Positions 1 through 7,983 are shown, counted from the stretch's first letter. The stretch: 64,000 nucleotides of DNA from Panacibacter ginsenosidivorans (GCF_007971225.1 NZ_CP042435.1:4715501-4779500); one strand, 5' to 3'. Notes: generated from the sequence alone by a model not told the origin. Program-made: numbers and translations.

Positions 1-135
1 GAATATTACAAGGTTCTCAATTAACTGCGGCTGACCAGAGAAATCATCAATCTCTCTCGGCCGAATATTATTTTCAAATTCCTTTTCAGCTGGCGTTAAT
101 TCAGACTTCTCTGTATGTAGATTGGGGTTACTCAT
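1..135 (-). CDS. ruvB: RuvB Holliday junction helicase, N-terminal part (cut by window edge)
   Basis: Reading the minus strand from the ATG at 133-135 gives 45 codons that run off the left edge: MSNPNLHTEKSELTPAEK, then a stretch ending NIRPREIDDFSGQPQLIENL. The pattern RPxxxDDFxGQxxxxENL is the N-terminus of RuvB, the hexameric AAA+ motor that drives RuvA-bound Holliday junctions in recombinational repair. A purine-rich GAGGAAG lies about 10 nt before the ATG. The Walker motifs are outside the window. RuvB is the best match; the identity rests on the N-terminal signature only. Confidence 0.8.
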   Translation of the reverse strand, partial: MSNPNLHTEKSELTPAEKEFENNIRPREIDDFSGQPQLIENLVIF

Positions 136-158
136 TTATAAAACTTCCTCTTTCAATA

Positions 159-218
159 TTTTTTTATTATATCGGCTTTTGATGATGTGGCATCGCCTGT
201 TGCGTCGCACTCTTCATC
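159..218 (+). repeat. Dispersed ~60-bp repeat, class A, forward
   Basis: T-run, ATCGGCTTTT arm, GGCATCGCCT, then the core GTTGCGTCGCACTCTT at 199-214. The GTAC end is degenerate here (CATC). It lies between the 5' end of ruvB and the 3' end of the transporter gene, both on the minus strand. Confidence 0.85.
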
Positions 219-259
219 GTTCTGTTCTTTGTAAAGCAATGGACGACTGAATTTCCTAT

Positions 260-703
260 TTATTTCTTTATCAATATCAAACCTGCAATAATTAATACAG
301 CACCAATTATTTTTTCCAAAGTTATGGGTTGTACCATTGATCCAAACAAACCATATTGGTCGATAATAAGGCTCATGAATATTTGCCCGCTTACCACCAG
401 TGCAAATGTAAGCGCTACACCTTGTTGCTGATTTACCCATGTTATATAGCCAACGAATATGGCGCCCAGCACACCGCCCAGCCACAAATACCAGGGACCT
501 GTTGAGGTTGGCTTTAATTGTACAACAGCAGATGGATTTGTAGCGAGGTTTAATACAATTAAGCAAATAATGCCAGTTGTAAAACTCATTAGTGATCCCA
601 TTAGCGGGCCACCGATCTGCCTGCCAAGTCTCGTATTTAAAACGGCTTGCGCGGGTATCATGGCACCGACTATTAGGGTTAGAAACAGTAGCACATATTT
701 CAT
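260..703 (-). CDS. DMT-family transporter, YdcZ (DUF606) type
   Basis: A 147-residue, highly hydrophobic protein with about five predicted membrane helices. The N-terminus MKYVLLFLTLIVGAMIPAQA, the following NTRLGRQIGGPLMGSLMSF and the internal WYLWLGGVLGAIFV are typical of the half-length DMT transporters of the YdcZ/DUF606 family. These act as dimers, usually in export of small metabolites or drugs. The substrate cannot be inferred. It is divergent from the MarR gene, and the palindrome at 828-839 lies between them, so common control is possible but not shown. Confidence 0.8.
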   Translation of the reverse strand: MKYVLLFLTLIVGAMIPAQAVLNTRLGRQIGGPLMGSLMSFTTGIICLIVLNLATNPSAVVQLKPTSTGPWYLWLGGVLGAIFVGYITWVNQQQGVALTFALVVSGQIFMSLIIDQYGLFGSMVQPITLEKIIGAVLIIAGLILIKK

Positions 704-827
704 TCGAACTTTTTTATTGTTTTAATAAGGTCGGATGGAACGCCCCATATATGTTCCCGTATTTCAAAAATTTTACATGGCGTTTCATCCTTTAAGAAAT
801 TTTTATGAAAATAAGGTGAAATTATAT

Positions 828-839
828 TTGCATATACAA
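828..839. promoter_or_regulatory. Candidate MarR operator upstream of the regulator's own gene
   Basis: TTGCATATACAA, flanked by further T and A to give TTTG...CAAA. It differs by one base from the perfect palindrome at 1315-1326. It sits about 12 bp before the TATCTTTG promoter element, where the -33 region would be, so a bound dimer could repress the marR gene. Inferred from the sequence only. Confidence 0.5.
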
Positions 840-851
840 ATAAAACCCCTT

Positions 852-859
852 TATCTTTG
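852..859 (+). promoter_or_regulatory. Bacteroidota-type -7 promoter element for marR
   Basis: TATCTTTG matches the TAnnTTTG consensus of Bacteroidota sigma-70 promoters. Transcription would start within a few bases of the ATG at 868, so the message may be nearly leaderless. The element overlaps the in-frame GTG at 859, which argues against that codon as the start. Confidence 0.5.
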
Positions 860-867
860 TGTTGTTA

Positions 868-1296
868 ATGAAAGCGTCGGAAAGCAAATATAATCAGTGC
901 GTATATTTTTCTTCTGCGGCATTTGCCCGTAAGGTGGAGAAGATAGCGGTGGAAAGCTGGAAGCCTGTTGGGCTTGCTCCCAGTCATGGATATTTATTGA
1001 TGCATGTTATAGAGGAGCCAGGCGTACAACCAGGCGCATTGGCAGATCAGCTGCAGCTACAACCCAGTACCATTACACGTTTGATTGAAAAACTTGAGGA
1101 AAAGAAATTAGTGGTGCGTACTACGGAAGGTAAACTTACGAATGTTTACCCAACTCCAAAATCAAAGGAATTATATAGTAGATTGAAAGAGTGTACACAT
1201 AACTTTCATGAAGCATGTACAAGTGTTCTTGGTAAAGATGAGACTTGTCGTCTCGTTTCTATCATGAACAAAATGGCTGATAAATTCGAAGATTAA
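868..1296 (+). CDS. MarR-family transcriptional regulator
   Basis: About 142 residues with a winged-helix fold. A recognition region reads QPGALADQLQLQPSTITRLIEKLEEKKLVVR and is followed by a wing with a basic strand, as in MarR regulators that bind short palindromes as dimers and release on contact with phenolic or electrophilic ligands. The ATG at 868 is preferred to the GTG at 859 because the latter lies inside the promoter element. Palindromic TTGYATATACAA sites flank the gene, one before it and one before the oxidoreductase gene at 1448, which suggests autoregulation plus control of the cluster downstream. The ligand is unknown. Confidence 0.85.
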   Translation: MKASESKYNQCVYFSSAAFARKVEKIAVESWKPVGLAPSHGYLLMHVIEEPGVQPGALADQLQLQPSTITRLIEKLEEKKLVVRTTEGKLTNVYPTPKSKELYSRLKECTHNFHEACTSVLGKDETCRLVSIMNKMADKFED

Positions 1297-1314
1297 ATTT
1301 TTTTTCCGTAATAC

Positions 1315-1326
1315 TTGTATATACAA
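1315..1326. promoter_or_regulatory. Candidate MarR operator upstream of the oxidoreductase cluster
   Basis: TTGTATATACAA is a perfect 12-bp palindrome between the marR stop and the start of the NmrA-like gene. It is the same sequence, apart from one base, as the site upstream of marR. Confidence 0.55.
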
Positions 1327-1364
1327 ATTAACAGAAAGATAATATACTGCGATGAAAATATGCA

Positions 1365-1421
1365 GCACAAGTGAGTGACACAACGATGCTCAATCTGTGA
1401 TCACAAGCTGACTAACCAATC
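1365..1421 (-). repeat. Dispersed ~60-bp repeat, class B, reverse
   Basis: ACAAGTGAGTGACACAACGATGCTCAA at its left end and an AGCTGAC arm at its right. It lies inside the presumed leader of the NmrA-like gene, between the operator at 1315 and the start codon. Confidence 0.8.
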
Positions 1422-1447
1422 ATTATCACACATAAAAACCAAACACA

Positions 1448-2341
1448 ATGAAATACGTTATCACCGGTTCATTGGGCAATATAGGTTTGCCCGTAACTAA
1501 AGCACTATTAAAAGCAGGACATGATGTAACAGTCATCACATCTAAACAACAAAATGTTGAAGCTATTGAAGCATTAGGTGCAAAAGCTGCAGTAGGTTCT
1601 GTTGAAGATGTAGATTTTCTTACCAAAACTTTTGCAGGCGCAAACGCTGTGTACACAATGGTTCCGCCAAATTTTGGTGCAGCTGAATGGAAGAAATGGA
1701 TCGGAAGTATTGGCAAAAATTATGCTGATGCCATTAAAGCAAACGGCATAAAATATGTTGTAAACCTTAGCAGCGTTGGCGCACACAGAGAGAATGGCGT
1801 TGGTCCCGTAAGTGGTTTGCATCTTGCAGAAGAAGCGCTCAATAGTTTAACTGACGTAAACATCAAACATCTTCGCCCTGCGTACTTCTATCAAAATTTA
1901 TTTAGCAATATCGGGCTTATAAAAAATGCCGGAATTATTGGTTCAAACTTTAATGTAACAGGCAACAAATTTGGTCTTGTTGATCCTTCAGATATCGCCG
2001 CCGTTGCTATCGAAACTTTACTTCAATTGAATTTCACCGGGCATTCTATTCGCTATATAGTAAGTGATGAAGTTTCTACAAATGCTATTGCAAACGAAAT
2101 TGGTAAAGCAATCGGAAAGCCAGACCTGGCCTGGGTTTCATTCACTAATGAACAAGCTTATGATGGAATGAAACAAGCAGGACTTCCTGAAGAGATTACA
2201 AAGAACTATGTTGAAATGGGCGAAGCCGTTAACTCAGGAATCATGTATGAAGATTACTGGAAAAATCATCCTTCAACTTTAGGGAAGACAAAACTTGCAG
2301 ACTTTGCAAAGATCTTTGCAGCAGCTTATAACGCTAATTAA
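1448..2341 (+). CDS. NmrA/YtfG-like NAD(P)-binding oxidoreductase
   Basis: 297 residues of the atypical short-chain dehydrogenase (NmrA/QorB) type. The N-terminus MKYVITGSLGNIGLPVTKAL is a Rossmann dinucleotide-binding loop (GxxGxxG-like). The next strand VTVITSKQQ would contact the ribose or phosphate, and VYTMVPPNF and NLSSVGAH follow in the order usual for NmrA-like proteins. Relatives act as NAD(P)H:quinone reductases or NADP redox sensors. It is the first enzyme gene after marR and is preceded by a perfect copy of the palindrome, so MarR control is the simplest reading. The substrate is unknown. Confidence 0.8.
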   Translation: MKYVITGSLGNIGLPVTKALLKAGHDVTVITSKQQNVEAIEALGAKAAVGSVEDVDFLTKTFAGANAVYTMVPPNFGAAEWKKWIGSIGKNYADAIKANGIKYVVNLSSVGAHRENGVGPVSGLHLAEEALNSLTDVNIKHLRPAYFYQNLFSNIGLIKNAGIIGSNFNVTGNKFGLVDPSDIAAVAIETLLQLNFTGHSIRYIVSDEVSTNAIANEIGKAIGKPDLAWVSFTNEQAYDGMKQAGLPEEITKNYVEMGEAVNSGIMYEDYWKNHPSTLGKTKLADFAKIFAAAYNAN

Positions 2342-2402
2342 TTTTTTATGAAGTGAGCTGAACAATCATTATTCAACACTTGTTGTGTCACTCACTTGTA
2401 CG
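2342..2402 (+). repeat. Dispersed ~60-bp repeat, class B, forward
   Basis: Starts directly after the stop codon of the NmrA-like gene. ATTTTTTATGAAGTGAGCTG arm, then core TGTTGTGTCACTCACTTGTACGG at 2381-2402. An in-frame extension of the next gene through this repeat would read LCHSLVR and is not considered coding. Confidence 0.85.
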
Positions 2403-2433
2403 GCAACAATTTTATTCAGCAAATGCACAAATA

Positions 2434-3354
2434 ATGAAAGCAGTTTTTATAAAAGAGAAAGGATCATTTGACGATGTAGTTGTAGAGGAAATTGGTAAAC
2501 CTGTTATTGCTGCGGATGAAGTATTGGTAAAAATAAAAGCAGCCGGAGTTAACCCAGTAGATTGGAAAGCAACCTTGAATGGATATTTTAATCCACCACA
2601 TATTCTCGGCAGCGATATAGCAGGAACAATTGAAGCAATAGGAAACGAAGTAAAGAACTACAAAGTCGGCGATGAAATAATCGGATCATTAGAATGGGCA
2701 AAGCAAAGTGCCTTTGCTGAATTTGTTGCAACAAAAGAAAAATACATTACATACAAACCAAAGAATCTTTCTTTCGCAGAATCAGCAGCAGTGCCGCTTG
2801 CAGCATTAACAGCATGGCAGGGTTTATTTGATCACGGCAATTTGCAGAGTGGACAAAAAGTGGTCATTCACGCAGCAGCAGGTGGTGTGGGTTTGTTTGC
2901 ATTACAATTTGCAAAATGGAAAGGCGCGTATGTTGTTGCTACTGCATCTGAAAGAAATATTGATTTTCTAAAATCAGTTGGTGCAGATGAGGTGATTGAT
3001 TACACAAAATATAAGCTAACCGATAAAACAAGCAATGCAGATGTTGTTTTTGATAGCGTGGCTACGCCTGAGGTACAGCTCGAATCTTTTAAAGTATTAA
3101 AACCTGGTGGAAAATATGTCTCTATAACCGCAGGGCCAAGAGAAGAATTACTGAAAGGATTTGATATCAGCGCCACCAGGTTTTTATTTATCTCTAATCC
3201 TGAACAATTAAGACAAATTGTTCAATTGATAGAAGAAGAAAAAGTAAAAGTATTTGTAGAAAAAACTTTTCCGCTTACAGAAGCGAAAGAAGCATTAATG
3301 CATGTGCATAAAGGAAGAACAAGAGGAAAGGTTGTATTAACCCCCATCCCCTAA
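2434..3354 (+). CDS. Zinc-independent MDR-family NADP-dependent quinone oxidoreductase
   Basis: 306 residues. The N-terminal GroES-like domain carries EVLVKIKAAGVNPVDWK and HILGSDIAGTI. The nucleotide-binding domain has VVIHAAAGGVGLFALQFAKW and a C-terminal FPLTEAKEALMHVHKGRTRGKVVL. The structural and catalytic zinc Cys residues of alcohol dehydrogenases are absent, so this is the quinone oxidoreductase (QOR) branch, which reduces quinones or enals with NADPH in the cytoplasm. The ATG at 2434 starts the conserved MKAVFI sequence; the in-frame codons before it lie in a repeat. Third gene of the presumed MarR-controlled group. Confidence 0.85.
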   Translation: MKAVFIKEKGSFDDVVVEEIGKPVIAADEVLVKIKAAGVNPVDWKATLNGYFNPPHILGSDIAGTIEAIGNEVKNYKVGDEIIGSLEWAKQSAFAEFVATKEKYITYKPKNLSFAESAAVPLAALTAWQGLFDHGNLQSGQKVVIHAAAGGVGLFALQFAKWKGAYVVATASERNIDFLKSVGADEVIDYTKYKLTDKTSNADVVFDSVATPEVQLESFKVLKPGGKYVSITAGPREELLKGFDISATRFLFISNPEQLRQIVQLIEEEKVKVFVEKTFPLTEAKEALMHVHKGRTRGKVVLTPIP

Positions 3355-3490
3355 AGGGAGTTTGGAATAGCCGTTGCTGATTCCAAAAACATCGAAGCAA
3401 GAATGTGAAATCATGCATTCAAACTTTTGAAAAAATAATCAATAGAAGCTCTTTGAATTTTTGATCGTTGTTGTCGCCATTATAACAGGA

Positions 3491-3549
3491 AGTACAAGTG
3501 AGTGACACAACGAAGATGCCATATAAAACAAAAGCTGGTATCCAAAAGA
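3491..3549 (-). repeat. Dispersed ~60-bp repeat, class B, reverse
   Basis: GTACAAGTGAGTGACACAAC, CGAAGATGCCATATAAAAC, then an AGCTGGTATCC arm and an A-rich end. Placed between the MDR and SDR genes, 40 bp before the SDR start. The other 100 bases between the two genes show nothing recognisable. Confidence 0.85.
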
Positions 3550-3589
3550 AAAACTAAAGAATAATTATCACAAACTAAACAGAAGAATT

Positions 3590-4327
3590 ATGTCACAGAA
3601 AGTAGCATTGGTAACAGGTGCCAACAAAGGCATTGGTTACGAAACAGCAAAACAGTTAGCAAAGGAAGGCGTTACAGTAATTGCAGCAGCAAGAAACGAA
3701 GCAAAAGGTAAAGCTGCAGCAGAAGAGTTGAAACAACAGGGATTGAATGTAGAATTTTTAAAACTTGATGTTGACAATGATGCAGACATTGATGCAGCAT
3801 ACAATTACATCGACAATAAGTATGGCAAACTTGATATTCTGATCAACAACGCAGGTATTCAGGTTGAAAGCAATAGCTGGGCAGAGAATACTGCAGAAAA
3901 TATCGGGGAACAGGTTTTAAGAGAAACATTAGATACAAACTTTTTCAGTGTCGTAAAACTGACAAACAAGCTGTTGCCGCTGATTAAAAAAAGTAAAGCT
4001 GGTCGCATAGTTAACTTAAGCAGTATTCTTGGATCATTAAACTTGCATGCAGATCCAACATCACCAATCTATGATTCAAAGCTGTTTGCGTATGACACAT
4101 CTAAAACAGCGTTGAATTCATACACGGTGCATCTTGCACATGCTTTGAAAAACACGGGAATAAAAGTAAATGCCGCGCATCCTGGCTGGGTTAAAACAGA
4201 CATGGGTACAGATGCCGCGCCAATGAATGTACAGGATGGCGCTAAAACATCAGTTGAACTGGCATTAATAGATGACAATGGTCCTAACGGAAAATATTTA
4301 CATCTCGGCCAGGAATTACCATGGTAA
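3590..4327 (+). CDS. Short-chain dehydrogenase/reductase, carbonyl reductase-like
   Basis: 245 residues with the full classical SDR signature: TGANKGIG at residues 9-16 for NADP binding, NNAG at 86-89, NLSS around 142-145 with the catalytic Ser, and YDTSK at 168-172 with catalytic Tyr and Lys. The insert between NNAG and the Ser, and the C-terminal PGWVKTDMG, are like plant and bacterial carbonyl reductases that reduce menadione and other reactive carbonyls. It fits with the neighbouring NmrA and MDR enzymes as part of a detoxification group. Cytoplasmic. Confidence 0.85.
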   Translation: MSQKVALVTGANKGIGYETAKQLAKEGVTVIAAARNEAKGKAAAEELKQQGLNVEFLKLDVDNDADIDAAYNYIDNKYGKLDILINNAGIQVESNSWAENTAENIGEQVLRETLDTNFFSVVKLTNKLLPLIKKSKAGRIVNLSSILGSLNLHADPTSPIYDSKLFAYDTSKTALNSYTVHLAHALKNTGIKVNAAHPGWVKTDMGTDAAPMNVQDGAKTSVELALIDDNGPNGKYLHLGQELPW

Positions 4328-4369
4328 TTTGAATTGTAAGTTCAGCATAAACACAACGTCTATATAATT

Positions 4370-4996
4370 ATGGAAGCAGTAATTAATGAAGCTATAAGAA
4401 ATCATGTAAGTACAACCTACACAGACAGGGGAATGTATTACGATGAGTACCGCAGGCTTATCGATGCATTTTTGATGGTGGGAAAATCTACTGCAAAAAG
4501 AGAAAGCGAAAGTCTTGTAGAATACAGCAAACTCAACGTGGTTCGCATGAACCGTTTAGATAAAACAACAGAAATAATACCGGAATTGCGTGAGAGGATC
4601 AGTGAGATATCTGCGCCGCAAACATGGCTGGTGCTTACAGAAGGTTGGTGTGGTGATGCGGCGCAGATCGTTCCGGTTTTAAACAAGATCGCAGAACTCA
4701 ACAGCAATATTCAATTGAAATTTTTGTTGCGTGATGAACATCTTGAGTTAATGAACCAATATCTTACAAATGGAAAAAGTCAAAGCATTCCAAAGTTGGT
4801 TGTACTTGATGAACACAACAACGAATTGTTCAACTGGGGCCCACGCCCACATGCTTTGCAGGAATTGTTTTATCACATGAAAGCAAATGCAATGAACAAC
4901 GATTCTATAAAAGAAGAAATTCATAAATGGTATGCAAAGGATAAAACAGTAAGCATACAAAAAGATTTGTTGGCTTTGCTGCAAGACTCATTATAA
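4370..4996 (+). CDS. Thioredoxin-like protein (thioredoxin_9 type) with a single active-site Cys
   Basis: 208 residues. A helical N-terminal region of about 85 residues precedes a thioredoxin-like fold with TWLVLTEGWCGDAAQIVPVLNKIA. The motif is WCGDA, so only one Cys of the usual CxxC is present, followed by the expected IPKLVVLD (cis-Pro) segment. Members of this family are found widely in Bacteroidota; the reaction is not known. It begins 42 bp after the SDR gene and is followed by a clear terminator, so it probably ends the transcription unit. Confidence 0.8.
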   Translation: MEAVINEAIRNHVSTTYTDRGMYYDEYRRLIDAFLMVGKSTAKRESESLVEYSKLNVVRMNRLDKTTEIIPELRERISEISAPQTWLVLTEGWCGDAAQIVPVLNKIAELNSNIQLKFLLRDEHLELMNQYLTNGKSQSIPKLVVLDEHNNELFNWGPRPHALQELFYHMKANAMNNDSIKEEIHKWYAKDKTVSIQKDLLALLQDSL

Positions 4997-5025
4997 GAAT
5001 CTTTAGAATGGTTACAGTGATTGAA

Positions 5026-5056
5026 GGGCATTGATTTATTTCAATGCTCTTTTTTT
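5026..5056 (+). terminator. Rho-independent terminator after the thioredoxin-like gene
   Basis: GGGCATTGA (5026-5034) pairs with TCAATGCTC (5041-5049), followed by seven T. The T-run is also the left end of the repeat that follows. Confidence 0.8.
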
Positions 5057-5114
5057 ATGTAGTAAACTTTTGGATTGCCATGAAGCTTTTGTTGCGTCGC
5101 ACACTTGTACGTTC
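5050..5114 (+). repeat. Dispersed ~60-bp repeat, class A, forward
   Basis: T-run shared with the terminator, ATGAAGCTTTT, then GTTGCGTCGCACACTTGTAC at 5091-5110. The remaining 340 bp up to 5451 contain no convincing gene; a motif GCCCAAC near 5428 was examined as an integron-like site and not accepted. Confidence 0.85.
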
Positions 5115-5451
5115 AAAACAATGATGGACTTTCAAAGGGCATGTTTTTGCACTGAAGAGATTTTATAAGAATTTCTACAACTTCAAATTGCGGAGCAGAC
5201 CAACTTACGCAGCTATCCTTTTTGTAGCAATAGCTGCGTGAAAGTTTGAGTTATAACGATGCGGGACATTGTAAGAAAGAAAACGAACAGGGCTTTATGC
5301 AGGTCGGGAATTAGTATTCCGTCTGCCGATAACCGGCTGCTAATTGAAAATATGTACAAAAGCTGATAGTTATTCGTCTGCTGGAACTAAAGCTGGGATT
5401 TGCAATTAGCTGATGTTACAAGGTCAAGCCCAACTTGCATAAAACTCAATG

Positions 5452-5946
5452 TTAGCGGTTGTTTTTGATGTCCTCGTAATGAAATTTTGTTGTGTCGATA
5501 TCTGTCCATGGGTTGCCAATAGGATTAATTTTATGTTGATAAATCTCGTCAATTCCCATACCTGTCCTATATGTTAGCAAATGCTTACATTTTTTTTCTT
5601 CTAAGGTATAGCTGACATAATCACTTAAAACTCCTTTTTTGTCATAATGATTAAATACATCGGCAGTAAAAAATATTTTTCCTTTACTCTTATAAATTAG
5701 TTGCTCTTGTGGTTGCTGGCTTGAGTCTGGCAATTCGTTGTCATTGTCCCCGGAAATAAGTTCGGTAAAGTTTTTAATTGTTGAAGTGTCAACGGTTTTA
5801 AAAACAAACGTGTCTTTAGAATAATAAACAATATTAAGTTCGTCACACTTATTAAAGAACGATTTGAATTCTTTGCTTTGCTCTGTCTTTGTTTGACAAG
5901 ATTGATAAAATAAAAGTGTCGCTATACAAGCTATTAAAATCTTCAT
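5452..5946 (-). CDS. Hypothetical lipoprotein
   Basis: 164 residues, not recognised. The N-terminus MKILIACIATLLFYQSCQTK is a lipoprotein signal with Cys17 as the lipidation site, so the protein should be anchored in the inner or outer membrane. The mature part is polar, rich in Lys, Asp and Ser, with no visible catalytic motif. It stands alone, is more AT-rich than its neighbours, is oriented against them, and lies between two repeats 1 kb apart. A long perfect inverted repeat lies 108 bp upstream of its start. It may be an acquired gene. Confidence 0.6.
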   Translation of the reverse strand: MKILIACIATLLFYQSCQTKTEQSKEFKSFFNKCDELNIVYYSKDTFVFKTVDTSTIKNFTELISGDNDNELPDSSQQPQEQLIYKSKGKIFFTADVFNHYDKKGVLSDYVSYTLEEKKCKHLLTYRTGMGIDEIYQHKINPIGNPWTDIDTTKFHYEDIKNNR

Positions 5947-6053
5947 GGTGTGTCAAATAAAATAACCGCTTACGATTGTATTGCCGCTATAAATCTATAA
6001 ACAATTATTGATTATCAGTGCAAATTGATAGCGCAAATCCAATTGTCGACTTT

Positions 6054-6085
6054 CGTTTTTAAACGTTTCTAAACGTTTAAAAACG
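6054..6085. promoter_or_regulatory. Perfect 15-bp inverted repeat made of two AAACGTTT palindromes
   Basis: CGTTTTTAAACGTTT (6054-6068), CT, then its exact reverse complement (6071-6085). Each arm contains AAACGTTT, itself a palindrome with a central CG like LacI/PurR-family operators; the two copies are 10 bp apart, one helical turn. It is upstream of the lipoprotein gene on the minus strand. A strong hairpin acting in RNA is the alternative. Confidence 0.5.
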
Positions 6086-6153
6086 GCTTGCTTTAATTTT
6101 TTGTTTTGTTACTATTATGTTATGCTTCAATAAAGCCGCACATAGCATCCATT

Positions 6154-6212
6154 GCACAAGAGTGCGACGCAACAGGCGATGCTATAAAATGCTGCAGCCG
6201 GGTTAAAAAAAT
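6154..6212 (-). repeat. Dispersed ~60-bp repeat, class A, reverse
   Basis: GCACAAGAGTGCGACGCAAC, AGGCGATGCTATAAAATGC, then CAGCCGGGTTAAAAAAAT. One of the best-preserved full-length copies. About 200 bp with no recognisable feature separate it from the next gene. Confidence 0.9.
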
Positions 6213-6419
6213 CAGTTCCTGGTATTAAGATGATCTTATCAAAAATGTTACGCATTACAGCTAAACAATTGATTTTGTACGTATAAAACTTTTCTTGCAG
6301 AAAGGCCGTTCATACACGTATCTTTATATACTTCAAAAGCCGGAATATATTCACTGCACAGGAAACGATCACCAGCCGTTTTTTAAATTTTTTTCTTCAC
6401 TTAAAATAAAGGAGGTCTT

Positions 6420-6731
6420 ATGTTTGCACGACTCACTTTTATCGGTGTTCAATCTAATAAAATGGAAAATCTTCGAAAGATCTTTAACGAAGAAATTGTT
6501 CCTGTAGTGAAAAGCCAAAAAGGCAACCTGGGTATCTGGTTGCTGGAACCCACCAATGAAAACGATGATTTCATTTCTCTTACCGAATGGATATCAAAAG
6601 CAGATGCTGATGCTTACGAAGCAACCGGCACCTACAGGGCGCTGGTTGATAAGGTAAAAGACATGTACAAAAGCAAACCCGTATTAAAAACGTACAATTT
6701 GGCAGAAACAAAAATCATGGTTAATGCTTAA
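6420..6731 (+). CDS. Antibiotic biosynthesis monooxygenase (ABM)-like small protein
   Basis: 103 residues with the ferredoxin-like alpha/beta plan of ABM-domain proteins: a first strand FARLTFIGVQ, a helix of about 15 residues, VPVVKSQKGNLGIWLLEP, then FISLTEWISKADADAYEATG, where the pattern of a strand, a Trp and a helix is typical. Relatives form dimers and act as monooxygenases or heme-degrading enzymes, but many have no known activity. It has an unusually good Shine-Dalgarno sequence, AAGGAGG, about 5 nt before the ATG, rare in this phylum. Single-gene unit with its own terminator. Confidence 0.6.
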   Translation: MFARLTFIGVQSNKMENLRKIFNEEIVPVVKSQKGNLGIWLLEPTNENDDFISLTEWISKADADAYEATGTYRALVDKVKDMYKSKPVLKTYNLAETKIMVNA

Positions 6732-6770
6732 TTTTTATTTACTGCCTTAATTGTTATCGTGCATCTAACC

Positions 6771-6802
6771 ACCCGGAACAACAGCATTGTTCCGGGTTTT
6801 TT
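6771..6802 (+). terminator. Rho-independent terminator after the ABM-like gene
   Basis: ACCCGGAACAA (6771-6781), loop CAGCA, TTGTTCCGGGT (6787-6797), then T-run. Confidence 0.9.
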
Positions 6803-6904
6803 ATAGATATACAGTTCATGTATTTAAAATGGCAATTCAATCAGTGGCATAATTTTCTTTTTTTGCCTTGATGCATATTTGCATAATATAATCACCAGGA
6901 TCAC

Positions 6905-7924
6905 ATGAAAAAAATAACATTTGCTTTTATCTTAGCCATCACTTTTTCCCAGGCAAAAGCACAAACACCGGATAGCGTTCGAATTTTCCTCGACAGCGCA
7001 TTGAACATTTTACAGCACAATTCTATCTATACGGATAAAGTAAACTGGAAAATTGTAAGAGACAGCACTTACTTACTTGCAAAAGATGCAAAAAATTATA
7101 ATGACACAAGATCAGCATTGCAATTTGCATTCAACAGTTTGGGAGATAAACATGGCTGGCTTGTGTTAGATGACCAGGAATATCGTAACCCAAATTTTAA
7201 ACCTGATACTTCACGCATCAGCGATAATATAAAATATGTTGCCTCAAAAGGCCCGAAACTTTATAATGGAATTATCGATAACAAATTTGCGTATATCTCT
7301 ATTCCTTTTTTTGGCGGGCAAACTGCTGAAGCAATGGCAAACTTTGCACAGCGCATACAGGATTCTCTTTGTAAAAATGTAACAACGGAAACCAAAGGCT
7401 TTATCATTGATCTTCGTTTGAATGCGGGTGGTAACATGTTTCCTATGTATGCAGGCATCAGCAATATTTACGGTGATGGGTTAGTGTCAGAAACAAAAGA
7501 CAATAAAGGAAATACAACCGGTAAATCTTCCATCAAAGGAAATGGTATACTTATTAATGACAGTATTTTCACTGCACTAAAAAACAATTGCGGCGATTTT
7601 AGTAAATATCCTGTTGCGGTGCTTATTGGTCCTGTAACAGGAAGCGCAGGCGAATGTCTTGCTGCCGGTTTACATGCAAGATCAAATACAATACTGATTG
7701 GTGAAGTAACTGCGGGTTATACAACAGGTAACCTCGGTTTTCTTTTGCCAGGTACCAATAACGGTATCGTTATCGGTGTTGATGTACTAAGAGATAAAAC
7801 AGGAAAAGAATATTTGGAAAATGTAAAACCGGATGTAGAAATAATTGGCGATGATTTCTTTGGCCAGGCTAATGATAAAAAGATACAAGCTGCAGTTAAA
7901 TGGTTAAATGAAAAGATGCAATAG
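6905..7924 (+). CDS. S41-family (C-terminal processing) peptidase, secreted
   Basis: 339 residues with a cleavable signal MKKITFAFILAITFSQAKAQ, so it acts in the periplasm or outside. The tail-specific protease core is present: KGFIIDLRLNAGGNMFPMYAGISNIYG, then VAVLIGPVTGSAGECLAAGL, where Ser of GSAGE is the expected nucleophile, followed by TAGYTTGN. No PDZ domain is visible between the N-terminal helical part and the protease core, unlike classical CtpA/Prc, so this is the shorter, PDZ-less type. The substrate is unknown. Single gene with a strong terminator. Confidence 0.85.
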   Translation: MKKITFAFILAITFSQAKAQTPDSVRIFLDSALNILQHNSIYTDKVNWKIVRDSTYLLAKDAKNYNDTRSALQFAFNSLGDKHGWLVLDDQEYRNPNFKPDTSRISDNIKYVASKGPKLYNGIIDNKFAYISIPFFGGQTAEAMANFAQRIQDSLCKNVTTETKGFIIDLRLNAGGNMFPMYAGISNIYGDGLVSETKDNKGNTTGKSSIKGNGILINDSIFTALKNNCGDFSKYPVAVLIGPVTGSAGECLAAGLHARSNTILIGEVTAGYTTGNLGFLLPGTNNGIVIGVDVLRDKTGKEYLENVKPDVEIIGDDFFGQANDKKIQAAVKWLNEKMQ

Positions 7925-7952
7925 AAAAATTGCACTGCAGCTAATATTGAAA

Positions 7953-7983
7953 AGAGCATTCATTTATTTCAATGCTCTTTTTT
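7953..7983 (+). terminator. Rho-independent terminator after the S41 peptidase gene
   Basis: AGAGCATT (7953-7960), loop CATTTATTTC, AATGCTCT (7971-7978), then T-run. Very similar in sequence to the terminator at 5026, and likewise merged with the T-run of a repeat. Confidence 0.85.

Noticed and set aside
2380-2433. Upstream extension of the quinone oxidoreductase gene
   Set aside because: The added codons lie in a dispersed repeat and the conserved protein sequence begins at the ATG at 2434.
5400-5460. Integron attC-like site (GCCCAAC ... GTTAGCG) next to the orphan lipoprotein gene
   Set aside because: The second half does not fit GTTRRRY, no integrase is present and no array of cassettes is seen.
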